DNA of 42,436 nucleotides from Candidatus Hydrogenedentota bacterium (GTDB lineage: Bacteria; UBA8481; J006): NCBI GenBank assembly GCA_003697085.1, contig RFFU01000034.1:1-42436 (forward strand), read 5' to 3'. Made by a program: the position numbers and the translations under genes. Positions 23,903-32,504 of the stretch are shown in pieces; positions within the stretch are counted from its first letter, which is position 1; each line of letters starts with the position of its first letter. The notes beneath the pieces were generated by a model. It had not been told where the DNA came from. It made no database searches and was given only the letters and a program-made list of their open reading frames with translations.

Positions 23903-23932
23903 GAAACTGTCAAACTGTAAGAATGACACCTT
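23903..23932 (+). repeat. right terminal copy of the RAYT-associated repeat
   Basis: Contains AAACTGTAAGAATGACACC with TGTCA and TGACA words able to pair. Lies 25 bases upstream of the transposase start and just before the rhomboid promoter. Confidence 0.75.
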
Positions 23933-23937
23933 TTCTC

Positions 23938-23966
23938 TTGTTCTGGGGGAAAATTCTCTCTACGAT
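23938..23966 (+). promoter_or_regulatory. candidate promoter of the rhomboid/SDH pair
   Basis: TTGTTC and TACGAT are 17 bases apart; the same -10 (TACGAT) serves the superoxide dismutase gene. It begins six bases after the right terminal repeat of the RAYT unit, so the unit may have supplied or disturbed upstream promoter sequence. Confidence 0.45.
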
Positions 23967-24004
23967 GAAAACGCAATGGTTCTTCTCTCGTCAAAACGCC
24001 TAAA

Positions 24005-24763
24005 ATGATTCCCATCGCTGACTCAATTCCTCACAGGCGCCCGCCGGTGATGCTTTATCTCATCATAATCATCAACGTGGCCGTGTTTTTCTTCGAAATT
24101 CATCTCCCGTCGTCGTTGCAAAAAGCATTTTTCCTCAACTACGGCTTCGTCTCCGCCCGTTGGACATTGGCCGTTCAAATTTTTCACATTCCTTGGCTGA
24201 CCTGGGCAACAACCACCATCTTTACCAGTATGTTTATGCACGGAGGCTGGGTGCATCTTCTGGGAAATATGTGGATGTTATGGATTTTCGGAGACAACGT
24301 TGAAGACCGTATGGGCCCCTTTGGGTTCCTTACCTTCTATCTTTTTTGCGGCACAATTGCCGCCTTGACGCAGGCATACTTCTATCCGACCGCCCACATC
24401 CCCACCGTGGGCGCTTCCGGAGCCATTTCCGGCGTGCTCGGAGCCTACTTTATGCTCTACCCTTTTTCGAGGGTCGTTACTCTCATTCCCCTCTTTATTT
24501 GGCCGCTCTTCATCGAATTACCCGCGGTTCTGTTCATCGGAATCTGGGCCTGGTTGCAGTTCTATTCCGGAACCCTCGATCTCGCTTTTCCGGGGCTGGT
24601 CGGAAACGTTGCTTGGTGGGCCCACGTGGGAGGCTTTGCGGCCGGATTGATTTCTTATCGATGGTTTGTTTCGCGTCGAAATCTCCGGAGCCCTTACATC
24701 GATGAATGGGGTCCCAGCGGATCCTTTGTGAAACACAGAAATCCGTGGAGGTGCCTTCTATGA
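24005..24763 (+). CDS. rhomboid family intramembrane serine protease
   Basis: A 252-residue inner-membrane protein with about six to seven helices. The catalytic serine is in GASGAISG (S138) and the catalytic histidine in AHVGGFAAG (H207). The FMHGGWVHLLGNMWMLW block (77-93) supplies the HxxxN oxyanion region (H84, N88). Rhomboids cleave membrane proteins within or next to their membrane segments. No good ribosome site is visible before the ATG, and the leader would be about 30 bases. The stop overlaps the next gene, a membrane-linked Clp-fold protease (ATGA), so the two probably act together in membrane protein quality control; the substrate is unknown. Confidence 0.93.
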   Translation: MIPIADSIPHRRPPVMLYLIIIINVAVFFFEIHLPSSLQKAFFLNYGFVSARWTLAVQIFHIPWLTWATTTIFTSMFMHGGWVHLLGNMWMLWIFGDNVEDRMGPFGFLTFYLFCGTIAALTQAYFYPTAHIPTVGASGAISGVLGAYFMLYPFSRVVTLIPLFIWPLFIELPAVLFIGIWAWLQFYSGTLDLAFPGLVGNVAWWAHVGGFAAGLISYRWFVSRRNLRSPYIDEWGPSGSFVKHRNPWRCLL

Positions 24764-25593
24764 CAATTCTCGATTTCTTTTGGTTCTTCTTTATGATCAG
24801 TGCTGTTCAACCGGTTCTCCATCGCCGCTTTCTTGAATATTCTCGCCAACGATTGCTCGAAAGAATCGAAGAACAGCGAGGATCCCGCGTCATTCTTATG
24901 GTCCATCGCCAGGAGACAATGAGCCTTCTCGGATTTCCTCTCTACCGTTACATCGATATGCAGGATTCGGAGGAAGTCATTCGTGCCATTCATATGACAG
25001 ACAAAAATGTTCCCCTCGATATCATCCTCCATACTCCTGGAGGTCTTGTACTGGCCTCCACTCAAATCGCTCGCGCCATCCACCAGCATCCCGCGAAGGT
25101 GACTGTCATCGTTCCCCATATGGCTATGTCGGGAGGAACTTTGATTGCCCTCGCCGCCGACGAAATCCTGATGTGCCGCCACGCCGTTCTTGGGCCCGTC
25201 GATCCTCAATTAGGTCAATTCCCGGCTCAATCGCTTTTGCGGGCACGGGAACGGAAGCCGATCGAACGCATTGAAGACCAGACCTTGATCCTCGCCGACC
25301 AAGCGGAAAAGGCCGTCAGACAAGTCCGGACCTTCGTTTTTTCACTTCTTCGCGAAAAATTGGGAGACTCTCGGGCTCAAGAAACCGCCGATCGCCTCGC
25401 CTCAGGGCGCGATTGGACGCATGACTTTCCCATTACTCCCGAATTCGCCTTGGAATTGGGCCTTCCAGTATCGACCGATGTCCCCGAAGAAGTGCTCCGA
25501 TTGATGAGCCTCTATCCCCAACCCCTCCGGCAAGTACCTACCGTCGAATACCTACCGGTTCCGAAAAGAACTCATCCCTCTCGAACAAATTAA
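24760..25593 (+). CDS. SDH-type (Clp-fold) membrane-anchored serine protease
   Basis: A 277-residue protein with an N-terminal hydrophobic segment (LDFFWFFFMISAV, 4-16) and a ClpP/SppA-like fold. DIILHTPGG (87-95) is the first conserved loop, and MAMSGGTLIALAADEI (121-136) carries the nucleophile Ser124. GPVDPQLGQ (145-153) matches the serine dehydrogenase proteinase (SDH) family. These enzymes use a Ser-Lys or Ser-His-Asp centre, and a lysine cannot be assigned here with confidence. GGAGGT lies eight bases ahead of the ATG, and the gene overlaps the rhomboid stop. The anchor places it on the membrane, probably facing the cytoplasm. The pairing with a rhomboid suggests sequential cleavage of membrane substrates; this is inference. 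Confidence 0.85.
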   Translation: MTILDFFWFFFMISAVQPVLHRRFLEYSRQRLLERIEEQRGSRVILMVHRQETMSLLGFPLYRYIDMQDSEEVIRAIHMTDKNVPLDIILHTPGGLVLASTQIARAIHQHPAKVTVIVPHMAMSGGTLIALAADEILMCRHAVLGPVDPQLGQFPAQSLLRARERKPIERIEDQTLILADQAEKAVRQVRTFVFSLLREKLGDSRAQETADRLASGRDWTHDFPITPEFALELGLPVSTDVPEEVLRLMSLYPQPLRQVPTVEYLPVPKRTHPSRTN

Positions 25594-25645
25594 AACTTCT
25601 TATCTGAAACACCTCTTTCGAATGTTGAACCATCCAAAACCTTTT

Positions 25646-26281
25646 TTATACCCGTTCGTAACGAAACCGCCGGTAAGGGCGCGCCGTCGTGTCACAGTGA
25701 ATCTGCCAATGGGAACGAGCCGGAAGCGGGAGAGGAGACGCTCCGCGAAACGCTTCGCTCTCTGCAAACACTTCCTCGATCCATTCCGCCATTCCGGCGT
25801 GATCCGTCATGAGTTCGATCCCCGCTCCCGGGTCCATAAGACTCTCCAGTTCCTCCAATAACTCCGGCTGGACGATCCTCCGCTTTCTGTGCCGCTTTTT
25901 CGGCCAAGGGTCCGGAAATAAAATATAGACTCCGGCGATCCTTCCGCCGGGAGTGAACTCCGCTATCCGTCCCGCGATGTTTCCATAAACGACCGCTGCG
26001 TTTCGAATAGGCGTCTCGCGAATAATTTTCTCGAGCCGATCCACGAGTGGTTTTCTTACCTCCGTCCCGAGAATATTCGCGCTCGGATGGTTCCGTGCAT
26101 GTCCGAGAAGAAAGACGCCTTTCGACGAACCAAATTCGAGAAAGAAGGGCCGCGAAGGATCTTCGAAAACCTCACTCCAATCCGGAGGCTCGAGGTTCGG
26201 AAAGCGCTTCAATGGATTCGTATGCGTCCGAACGCGCCTCCCACGCCGCGACCCCGGATTTCCGCAAGCCACCTCCCTCAC
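25646..26281 (-). CDS. trmB: tRNA (guanine-N7-)-methyltransferase
   Basis: A 211-residue SAM-dependent enzyme forming m7G46 in tRNA. The SAM-binding loop is FFLEFGSSKGVFLL (47-60), a variant of the usual E.G.GkG loop. The family signature FPDPWPKKRHRKRRI (122-136) binds tRNA and carries catalytic residues. RTHTNPL at 18-24 is the usual N-terminal strip. Length is typical. It starts at GTG overlapping the permease stop (GTGA). It is convergent with the SDH protease gene, with a 52-base gap. Confidence 0.93.
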   Translation of the reverse strand: MREVACGNPGSRRGRRVRTHTNPLKRFPNLEPPDWSEVFEDPSRPFFLEFGSSKGVFLLGHARNHPSANILGTEVRKPLVDRLEKIIRETPIRNAAVVYGNIAGRIAEFTPGGRIAGVYILFPDPWPKKRHRKRRIVQPELLEELESLMDPGAGIELMTDHAGMAEWIEEVFAESEAFRGASPLPLPARSHWQIHCDTTARPYRRFRYERV

Positions 26282-27654
26282 AATTCGCCCTGGAGACTCT
26301 CCGCGGAAATCTCCGCTTCTCCGCGTTTTTTCCGTCCTCGAAACTCTCCGCCGGGAAATACAAGGTTCAAAAGAATCGCTACGGAGCCGCCCGTGGCGAT
26401 TCCGGACGAAAAGAGGTTTCGTGCAAAATCCGGAAGATGATCAAAGATCTCGGGAAAGAAAGAGACACCCAACCCCGTTCCCAAAGCACCGGCGATCACG
26501 AGCATATCGCGATGGGTCAACTTCGTCCCGAGAAGAATCCTGATCCCGGCCGCCGCAATGATACCGAAGAGGACGACCGTGGCTCCCCCAATGACACAAT
26601 TCGGAATCGTCGTCACGAATGCGGCGACCGGCGGACACAAGCCCAAAAGCACCAACAGGACCGCCACATGATAGCCTACGCGCCGCGAGGCTGTCCCCGT
26701 TAATTGAATGATTCCGTTGTTCTGACTGAAGGTCGTATTCGGGGGAGAATTGAGAATCGCCGCAAGCATACTGTTGAGCGAATCGGCCAAGATTCCTCCC
26801 GCCAGTCTTCGCTCGTAGACCTCCCCGCTCACCGGCTCCCCGGATACCTCGCTCGTCGCAGTTATGTCTCCGATCGTCTCGACGGTCGTTACAAGATATA
26901 TGACCGCGAACGGAAAGACGTAGTCCCAACCGAACCGAAGGCCGAAACGCAAGGGAATGGGCACCGTGAAAAATCCTCCCGCAAACGACCCCCGGAAAGC
27001 CGAAAAGTTGATCATTCCGAGAAAAGCGGCGACGGAGTAACCAATCAAGATTCCAATGATGATCGCAAGACTTCGTACCATCGGCCGGCGCGAGACACTC
27101 AGGACCAATATCACCGCCATCACAAAGAGCCCAAGGAGAAGGTTTTGAGCCGAGCCGAAGTCCGCACTCCCGAACCCGCCCGCCAAATTCGCCGCACCGA
27201 CCCGAATCAAGGTCAGCCCAATTAAAAGTACCACGGAGCCCGTAACGACCGGAGGAAAAATCCGGCGGGCGTGAAATGAAAAACGGCTCACCAACGCCTC
27301 GACCGGAGCGGTCACAAGAGAAGTTCCCAGCGCCAAGGGCAGCCCCCCTGTCTTTACCGCCGCTGTAAAGACCTGAAGAAACGAAAAGGACGTCCCTTGA
27401 ACGCTGAGCAACCCCGAGCCAACCGGCCCGAAACGACGAACTTGAATGAAGGTGGAAATTCCCGACGCCACTAACCCCATACTCACGAAAAAGGCCAGTA
27501 CCCTGTCCGGCATCCCGACTGCCTTGCCGACAAGATACGGAACGGTGACAATGGAAACGAACATCGCCAACACATGTTGTATCCCGAGAAGAACGCAGGT
27601 GAGAAACCCCGGATCGTCCTCTAATCGGTACAAAACCTCGCCACTCCGATTCAC
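26278..27654 (-). CDS. NCS2 family purine (xanthine/uric acid type) permease
   Basis: A 458-residue membrane protein with about 12-14 helices. It belongs to the nucleobase-cation symporter-2 family: QHVLAMFVSIVTVP in the first helix, VETIGDITATSEVSG (the substrate-binding ExxGD) and FSQNNGIIQLTGTASR (the QNNGxIxxT motif of xanthine and uric acid transporters, different from uracil permeases). It imports purine with protons or sodium. Exact substrate cannot be given. The start is taken as GTG 27654 because a GGGAGGGAGGCGG ribosome site lies just upstream; a longer in-frame start exists at 27726. It overlaps trmB. No purine catabolic gene lies nearby. Confidence 0.9.
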   Translation of the reverse strand: MNRSGEVLYRLEDDPGFLTCVLLGIQHVLAMFVSIVTVPYLVGKAVGMPDRVLAFFVSMGLVASGISTFIQVRRFGPVGSGLLSVQGTSFSFLQVFTAAVKTGGLPLALGTSLVTAPVEALVSRFSFHARRIFPPVVTGSVVLLIGLTLIRVGAANLAGGFGSADFGSAQNLLLGLFVMAVILVLSVSRRPMVRSLAIIIGILIGYSVAAFLGMINFSAFRGSFAGGFFTVPIPLRFGLRFGWDYVFPFAVIYLVTTVETIGDITATSEVSGEPVSGEVYERRLAGGILADSLNSMLAAILNSPPNTTFSQNNGIIQLTGTASRRVGYHVAVLLVLLGLCPPVAAFVTTIPNCVIGGATVVLFGIIAAAGIRILLGTKLTHRDMLVIAGALGTGLGVSFFPEIFDHLPDFARNLFSSGIATGGSVAILLNLVFPGGEFRGRKKRGEAEISAESLQGEL

Positions 27655-27775
27655 GCTTTTACCGCCTCCCTCCCTCTGTCTCTCCGGCTCGAGACATTTT
27701 CCGCCGCCGCCCCGTTTGTATCTCACCGGGTTACGGCCCGGCTTCTTCCCTTAACTTCAATATTCCCAGGGGGCC

Positions 27776-27805
27776 GAAATTGACAAATTGGAAGAATGAC
27801 ACCTT
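27776..27805 (+). repeat. solitary copy of the RAYT-associated 30-bp repeat
   Basis: Contains AATTGGAAGAATGACACCTT, identical over the last 18 bases to the left terminal repeat of the RAYT unit. It lies two bases beyond the nfuA-like stop codon, between that gene and the permease gene. On the minus strand its TTGTCA could act as a -35 for the permease with a weak TATTGA 18 bases on. Confidence 0.75.
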
Positions 27806-27807
27806 TT

Positions 27808-28341
27808 CTATCCGGGGAGGACGTTGATTTCGCGGCCGAGTTCGTTGCGCAAAAGGTTCTGAATCGCAAAGAGTGTTCCCGAAATCGCACTCGGGCAGGT
27901 TCCGCAGGCGCCTTCGTACCGGATGAAGAGATCTTCTCCTTCGAGGCCGAGCACCTGCAAGCCGCCGCCGTCTCCCGCAAGCGCCGGCCGGACATAGGTA
28001 TCAATCACCGCATTGATCTTGGAAAGCAAATCGCCTGCGTCGCTTCCTTCGTCCTTCGAGACAGCCTCCGGTTCCGCGGCCTCCCGATCCGCGACCAGTT
28101 CCTCCAGCCTTGCCTGCAGCAATCTCCAGTCCGGTTCCGATTCCGTTGTGATCGTTACGAAATTGTCGTTGTAAAAGACGGAGAGAACTCCCGGGACGGT
28201 GAAGAGCCCGGCCGCCAACGGATCCTCTTCTTCGGCCGGCGGCCTGTCGAAGTGACGTGACCCCGCCCCGATAATTCGGCCATCGAGCACAAACTTCACC
28301 GCATTGGGATTCGGTGTTCCCTCGGCATACAAAACCTCCAC
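27808..28341 (-). CDS. nfuA: NfuA/NifU-type iron-sulfur carrier
   Basis: A 177-residue protein with two domains. The N-terminal Nfu_N scaffold domain (AEGTPNPNAVKFVLDGRII at 6-24, GVLSVFYNDNFVTI at 51-64) is joined by an acidic linker to a C-terminal NifU-like domain. That domain has the cluster-binding pair in GACGTCPSAISGTL (C146, C149). It carries and delivers [4Fe-4S] clusters to apo-enzymes, and IlvD next door is an obvious cluster client. GTG at 28341 has GGAGGT seven bases upstream; a longer frame would run into ilvD. It lies 26 bases behind ilvD on the same strand, so co-transcription is likely. Confidence 0.88.
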   Translation of the reverse strand: MEVLYAEGTPNPNAVKFVLDGRIIGAGSRHFDRPPAEEEDPLAAGLFTVPGVLSVFYNDNFVTITTESEPDWRLLQARLEELVADREAAEPEAVSKDEGSDAGDLLSKINAVIDTYVRPALAGDGGGLQVLGLEGEDLFIRYEGACGTCPSAISGTLFAIQNLLRNELGREINVLPG

Positions 28342-28367
28342 GATCTCGACCTCCTTCCCGTATCCGA

Positions 28368-30032
28368 TCAGACCAGAACAGCGCCGCGGCTTCCCGATGT
28401 CACCATCCGCGAATAACGGGCAAGCCAGCCGGTCTTGTACCGCGGCTCCGGCGGCGTCCATTCCTTGCGCCGCCGCTCCAACTCCTCTTCCGAAAGCAGC
28501 ACCTCGAGGCGGCGGTTCGGGATGTCAATCCGAACAACGTCCCCGTTTCGAAGAAGACCGATCGGCCCGCCCGCCGCCGCTTCCGGCGAAACATGCCCGA
28601 TGCAGGCTCCGCGTGTTCCTCCCGAAAAGCGTCCGTCGGTGATCAAGGCACAGCGGGAACCAAGGCCCATTCCCATGATATGCGAGGTCGGAGCCAACAT
28701 CTCCTGCATCCCGGGACCGCCGCGCGGGCCTTCGTATCGAATTACGACAACGTCACCTTCTTTCACTCTCCCTCCAAGAATCCCCTCGCACGCCTCCTCC
28801 TGTGACTCGAAGATCACGGCCGGACCTTCGTGTACCATCATCTCCGGATCGACCCCCCCCGTCTTCACAACCGACCCTTCCGGCGCAAGATTCCCGTATA
28901 GGATCGCCAACCCCCCGTCTTGACTGTACGCGTTTTCCGCGGTGCGGATTACTTCCTTGTCCCGCGATTCCTTTCCGGCGATATTCTCACCGAGAGTCCT
29001 CCCCGTCACCGTCTTTTCCCCGGTATTGAGCCGTCCGGTCGCCGCTGATACCTCGTGAAGAATCGCGCTCACTCCTCCCGCGCGGTCCACGTCCTCCATA
29101 TGCCACTTCGACGCCGGACTGACCTTACAGACCTGGGGAACGATCCCCGCCAACTCATTGAGGCGCGCCAAGGGAAATTCGACCCCCGCTTCGTGAGCGA
29201 GAGCCAAGGTGTGAAGAACCGTGTTCGTCGAACCTCCCATCGCCATATCCAAAATAAACGCATTCTCGATGCTCTTTTCCGTAATGAGGTCACGCGGTTT
29301 GAGATCCTCTTGAACCATCTCGAGAATCCGCTCCGCGGCCCTCCGCAATAACTGATCACGCCGCTCGTCCGTGGCCAGAATCGTTCCGTTTCCCGGAAGG
29401 GCGATGCCCAGCGCTTCGCAGAGACAATTCATCGAGTTTGCGGTGAAGAGCCCCGAGCAGGAGCCGCAAGCGGGACAGCCGTGGTCCTCGAGAACCTTCA
29501 ACTCCTCCTCCGAAATCCGGCCTGATTTGTATTGGCCGACGCCCTCGAAAACCGAGATCAGATCCACGGTTTTTCCATCCGGAGTCCTCCCCGCCGGCAT
29601 CGGCCCGCCCGAAACGAAGATCGTCGGAATGTTGCACCGCACCGCCGCCATCAGCATTCCCGGCACGATCTTGTCGCAGTTCGGAACGCAGATCATTCCG
29701 TCGAAACAATGCGCCCGGACCATACTCTCAACGGAGTCGGCGATGAGTTCGCGGCTCGGCAGCGAAAATTTCATTCCCTCATGCCCCATCGCGATCCCGT
29801 CATCGACTCCGATGGTGTTGAACTCGAACGGAACTCCGCCCGCGGCCCGAACATATTCCTTCAAGCGTCTTCCGTACTCCTGCAGATGAACATGGCCAGG
29901 AATGATCTCGACAAACGAGTTGCAAATGGCGATGAACGGTTTATCAAAATCTTCGTCCCGCACTCCCGTCGCCTTCAAAAGCGAACGGTGCGGCGCCCGC
30001 TCGAACCCTTTCTTGATCGTATCGCTCCGCAT
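28368..30032 (-). CDS. ilvD: dihydroxy-acid dehydratase
   Basis: A 554-residue iron-sulfur dehydratase of branched-chain amino acid and pantothenate synthesis, converting dihydroxy-isovalerate and dihydroxy-methylvalerate to keto acids. Signatures are [20 protein letters not shown] (31-50), [15 protein letters not shown] (113-127) and [20 protein letters not shown], whose cysteines bind the cluster, and the C-terminal [23 protein letters not shown] 30032 matches the family N-terminus ([19 protein letters not shown]) and follows GAGGTGGG; upstream in-frame codons are leader. Divergent from the siroheme reductase. No other ilv gene is in the window. Confidence 0.97.
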   Translation of the reverse strand: MRSDTIKKGFERAPHRSLLKATGVRDEDFDKPFIAICNSFVEIIPGHVHLQEYGRRLKEYVRAAGGVPFEFNTIGVDDGIAMGHEGMKFSLPSRELIADSVESMVRAHCFDGMICVPNCDKIVPGMLMAAVRCNIPTIFVSGGPMPAGRTPDGKTVDLISVFEGVGQYKSGRISEEELKVLEDHGCPACGSCSGLFTANSMNCLCEALGIALPGNGTILATDERRDQLLRRAAERILEMVQEDLKPRDLITEKSIENAFILDMAMGGSTNTVLHTLALAHEAGVEFPLARLNELAGIVPQVCKVSPASKWHMEDVDRAGGVSAILHEVSAATGRLNTGEKTVTGRTLGENIAGKESRDKEVIRTAENAYSQDGGLAILYGNLAPEGSVVKTGGVDPEMMVHEGPAVIFESQEEACEGILGGRVKEGDVVVIRYEGPRGGPGMQEMLAPTSHIMGMGLGSRCALITDGRFSGGTRGACIGHVSPEAAAGGPIGLLRNGDVVRIDIPNRRLEVLLSEEELERRRKEWTPPEPRYKTGWLARYSRMVTSGSRGAVLV

Positions 30033-30182
30033 CTTTCCCACCTCGATTCCTCTTTCTTCCCGGTTCCGGTCACCCCGAAACTTGACGACCCAGGAAAAGT
30101 CCTTCCTCGAGCACGCCGTTCTTCGGAAGAGGAGAGACTTCCTTCGACGTGTCGCTCCCCGGAAACCGGCTGATTCGTTTTC

Positions 30183-30211
30183 TGGACTTCGCAAGTCCGT
30201 TTTGTTATCAT
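30183..30211 (+). promoter_or_regulatory. promoter and palindrome ahead of the nitrite/sulfite reductase
   Basis: TGGACT and TATCAT are 17 bases apart. A palindrome, GGACTT-CGC-AAGTCC (30184-30198), overlaps the -35 box and may be a regulator site. The predicted start falls at about 30218-30219, the A of the ATG, and no ribosome site is present, so the message may be leaderless. Confidence 0.45.
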
Positions 30212-30218
30212 ATCACCG

Positions 30219-32504
30219 ATGAGCGACAAGGACACCAAAACTTTGAGTTGGAAGACACATCTCTTCGAAAAAATCCGCCCCGATTGGCGTGAAGAGATCG
30301 ACGACTACGAAAAGGCCCTTCTCTTGAGAAGAGAAGGCCGGATGGACGAAAAGGTCTTCATGGAGACGCGTCTGCGGCGGGGCGCTTACGGCCAGCGTTA
30401 CGACAACGGCCGCCGGCACGACGGCACGGCTTCGCGGGAACTTCCGCTTCCCGAACGGGAAGTACGGAAAGGGCCCGACACGCTCTGGCACGCCCCGGGA
30501 ATGCAACGGATCAAAATTCCCTTCGGGCGGCTCACGGCAAGACAGCTCGAGGTATTGGCGGACTTGGCGGAGGAGTATTCGGACGGCATCTGCCACGTCA
30601 CCACCCGTCAGGACATCCAACTCCATTATGTCCATATCGAGGATACACCGGACATCATGCGCCGCCTGGCGGCGGTCGGCGTCACGACGAGGGAAGCCTG
30701 CGGAAACACGGTCCGGAACGTCACGGCTTGTCCACGGGCGGGGATCTGCCGCGATGCGCCGTTCGATGTAACCCCCGCCGCGCACGCTCTGGCCTTCTAT
30801 CTTCTCGGTCACCCGGACACCCAAAACTTCGGCCGGAAGTTCAAGGTCTCTTTCTCGGGTTGCTCGGAGCATGCCTGCGGCCTGGCCTTTATGCACGACC
30901 TCGGTATCGTCGCCGCCGTACGCGAACAAGAGGGAAGGATCGAGGAGGGATTCCATGTGTATGCGGGCGGCGGACTCGGCCCCGTCCCGTACCAAGCAAA
31001 GCTGCTCGAGGAATTTCTTCCTCCGGAGGAACTTCTTCCCACGGCTCAAGCCGTCGGACGCATCTTCGCAAGGCTCGGGGAAAAACGGGATCGCAGCCGG
31101 GCCCGCCTCAAGTTTCTCGTGGATCGGCTCGGCATAGACGAATTCCGCCGCCTGGTGAAAGAAGAGCGGGAAGGTTTGACCGAAGACGAACGCTGGAAGG
31201 ACTGGTCGGGAGCGCGCGAGGCCGCCTCCGAAGAACCCCTGAAGGCCCCGGGTGAATTTCCCGATCCGGACCCGAACTCCGATTTCGGCCGTTGGATTTC
31301 CTCGAATGTCTATCGCCAGAAACAGCACGGATACGCCGCCGTCACTGTCGCTCTCCCTCTCGGTGACATCACGGCGCGACAATGCCGGCTTCTGGCCGAT
31401 ATCGTCCGGAAATACACGAAGGAGACGCTGCGGCTGACGGTCGAACAGAATATCTTCCTCCGCTGGATCAGTGCCTCCGATCTCGAATCCCTCTTTCATG
31501 ATCTCCAGAGCGCGGGCTTGGCGGAAACGGGAGCGGAAACGATTGAAGACGTGACGGCGTGCCCCGGTACCGATACCTGCAAACTCGGAATCGCTTCCTC
31601 GCGAGGGCTGGCCGCCGAACTCGGCCGCCGCCTCCGGAAACGCGGCTCCGGTTTCGATGAAATCATCGGCTCTCTTCGAATCAAGATCAGCGGATGCTTC
31701 AATTCCTGCGGCCAACATCATCTCGCCGATATCGGCTATTACGGAACGAATCGAAAGGTCTCCGGTTACAGCGTTCCGCATTTCCGCGTGGTCTTGGGCG
31801 GGCATTGGAAAGAAAACGGAAGCGCGTACGGTCTTGCCGTCGGCGCGGTTCCTTCCCGGAGGATTCCCGAGACGACGGAACGGCTCTTGGAAAAGTACCG
31901 AGAACGCCGGAGGGAAGGCGAATCGTTCCGCGATTACGTCTTTCGCGTGGGGAAGACCACGATCACGAAGGATCTCGAGGATCTCCTGACCGTTCCGCCG
32001 CACGACGTCGATCCCTCCTTTTATGTTGATTGGGCCGATGCACGCGAATTCACGATCGGGGACCTCGGACACGGAGAATGTGCCGGAGATGTCGTCTCGG
32101 CCGTCGATTTCGGGCTTGCCGAGGCGGAACGAATCGTTTTCGACGCGCAGGTCACACTCGATTCCGGTGATTTCAGGAAGGCCGGAAAACTGGCCTACCG
32201 CGCGATGATCACGACGGCGCGGGCACTTTTGCGCCTGCCGCTTCCGGATATCGGTACGAATCCGGACGAGATCGTGCGCGAGTTTCGATCTCATTTCATT
32301 GAGCCGGGGCGTTTCAATCTCAATTTTGCGAAATATCTCATCGGTTTCCACGAGGCCGCCGGGGAGACCTCGACCCCGGAACACGCCCATCAACGGATCG
32401 AAGAAGCGCAGTTATTGATTGAAGCGGCGCACCGCGCGCACCAGGATCATCTCGAACGGGAAGCCGCCGCCAAACGCCGCCCTGTCACGAAGGGAGCCTC
32501 TTGA
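30219..32504 (+). CDS. siroheme nitrite/sulfite reductase with extra C-terminal helical domain
   Basis: A 761-residue enzyme with the two pseudo-repeated halves of ferredoxin-dependent sulfite/nitrite reductases. The siroheme-[4Fe-4S] site is complete: TACPGTDTC (C448, C454) and SGCFNSCG (C493, C497). The first half has its own cysteine set, TACPRAGIC (C171, C177) and SGCSEHACG (C215, C220), more than the usual degenerate copy. After residue ~620 comes a ~130-residue all-helical tail (FGLAEAERIVFDAQVTLDSG, then AGKLAYRAMITTARALL) resembling HEPN domains but lacking their RxxxxH nuclease motif. Sulfite and nitrite cannot be told apart from sequence. A TGATG overlap joins it to the next gene. 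CobA-HemD in this window supplies the siroheme precursor. Confidence 0.92.
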   Translation: MSDKDTKTLSWKTHLFEKIRPDWREEIDDYEKALLLRREGRMDEKVFMETRLRRGAYGQRYDNGRRHDGTASRELPLPEREVRKGPDTLWHAPGMQRIKIPFGRLTARQLEVLADLAEEYSDGICHVTTRQDIQLHYVHIEDTPDIMRRLAAVGVTTREACGNTVRNVTACPRAGICRDAPFDVTPAAHALAFYLLGHPDTQNFGRKFKVSFSGCSEHACGLAFMHDLGIVAAVREQEGRIEEGFHVYAGGGLGPVPYQAKLLEEFLPPEELLPTAQAVGRIFARLGEKRDRSRARLKFLVDRLGIDEFRRLVKEEREGLTEDERWKDWSGAREAASEEPLKAPGEFPDPDPNSDFGRWISSNVYRQKQHGYAAVTVALPLGDITARQCRLLADIVRKYTKETLRLTVEQNIFLRWISASDLESLFHDLQSAGLAETGAETIEDVTACPGTDTCKLGIASSRGLAAELGRRLRKRGSGFDEIIGSLRIKISGCFNSCGQHHLADIGYYGTNRKVSGYSVPHFRVVLGGHWKENGSAYGLAVGAVPSRRIPETTERLLEKYRERRREGESFRDYVFRVGKTTITKDLEDLLTVPPHDVDPSFYVDWADAREFTIGDLGHGECAGDVVSAVDFGLAEAERIVFDAQVTLDSGDFRKAGKLAYRAMITTARALLRLPLPDIGTNPDEIVREFRSHFIEPGRFNLNFAKYLIGFHEAAGETSTPEHAHQRIEEAQLLIEAAHRAHQDHLEREAAAKRRPVTKGAS

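Larger units (their letters stand above)
22858..23932. mobile_element. RAYT transposon-like unit bounded by 30-bp inverted repeats
   Basis: The ends, 22858-22887 and 23903-23932, are inverted copies of one 30-bp sequence with three differences; both contain AAGAATGACACCTT pointing outward. Between them is a single gene for a REP-associated tyrosine transposase. Two further copies of the repeat stand alone at 9398-9427 and 27776-27805. This fits a family in which a Y1 (HUH) transposase gene is flanked by, and mobilises, short REP-like repeats. I see no target duplication, as expected for HUH enzymes. Confidence 0.72.

Noticed and set aside
30213-32393. 726-codon open frame antisense to the siroheme reductase
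   Set aside because: It mirrors the opposite strand of a well-supported enzyme, shows no family pattern and arises from codon composition.
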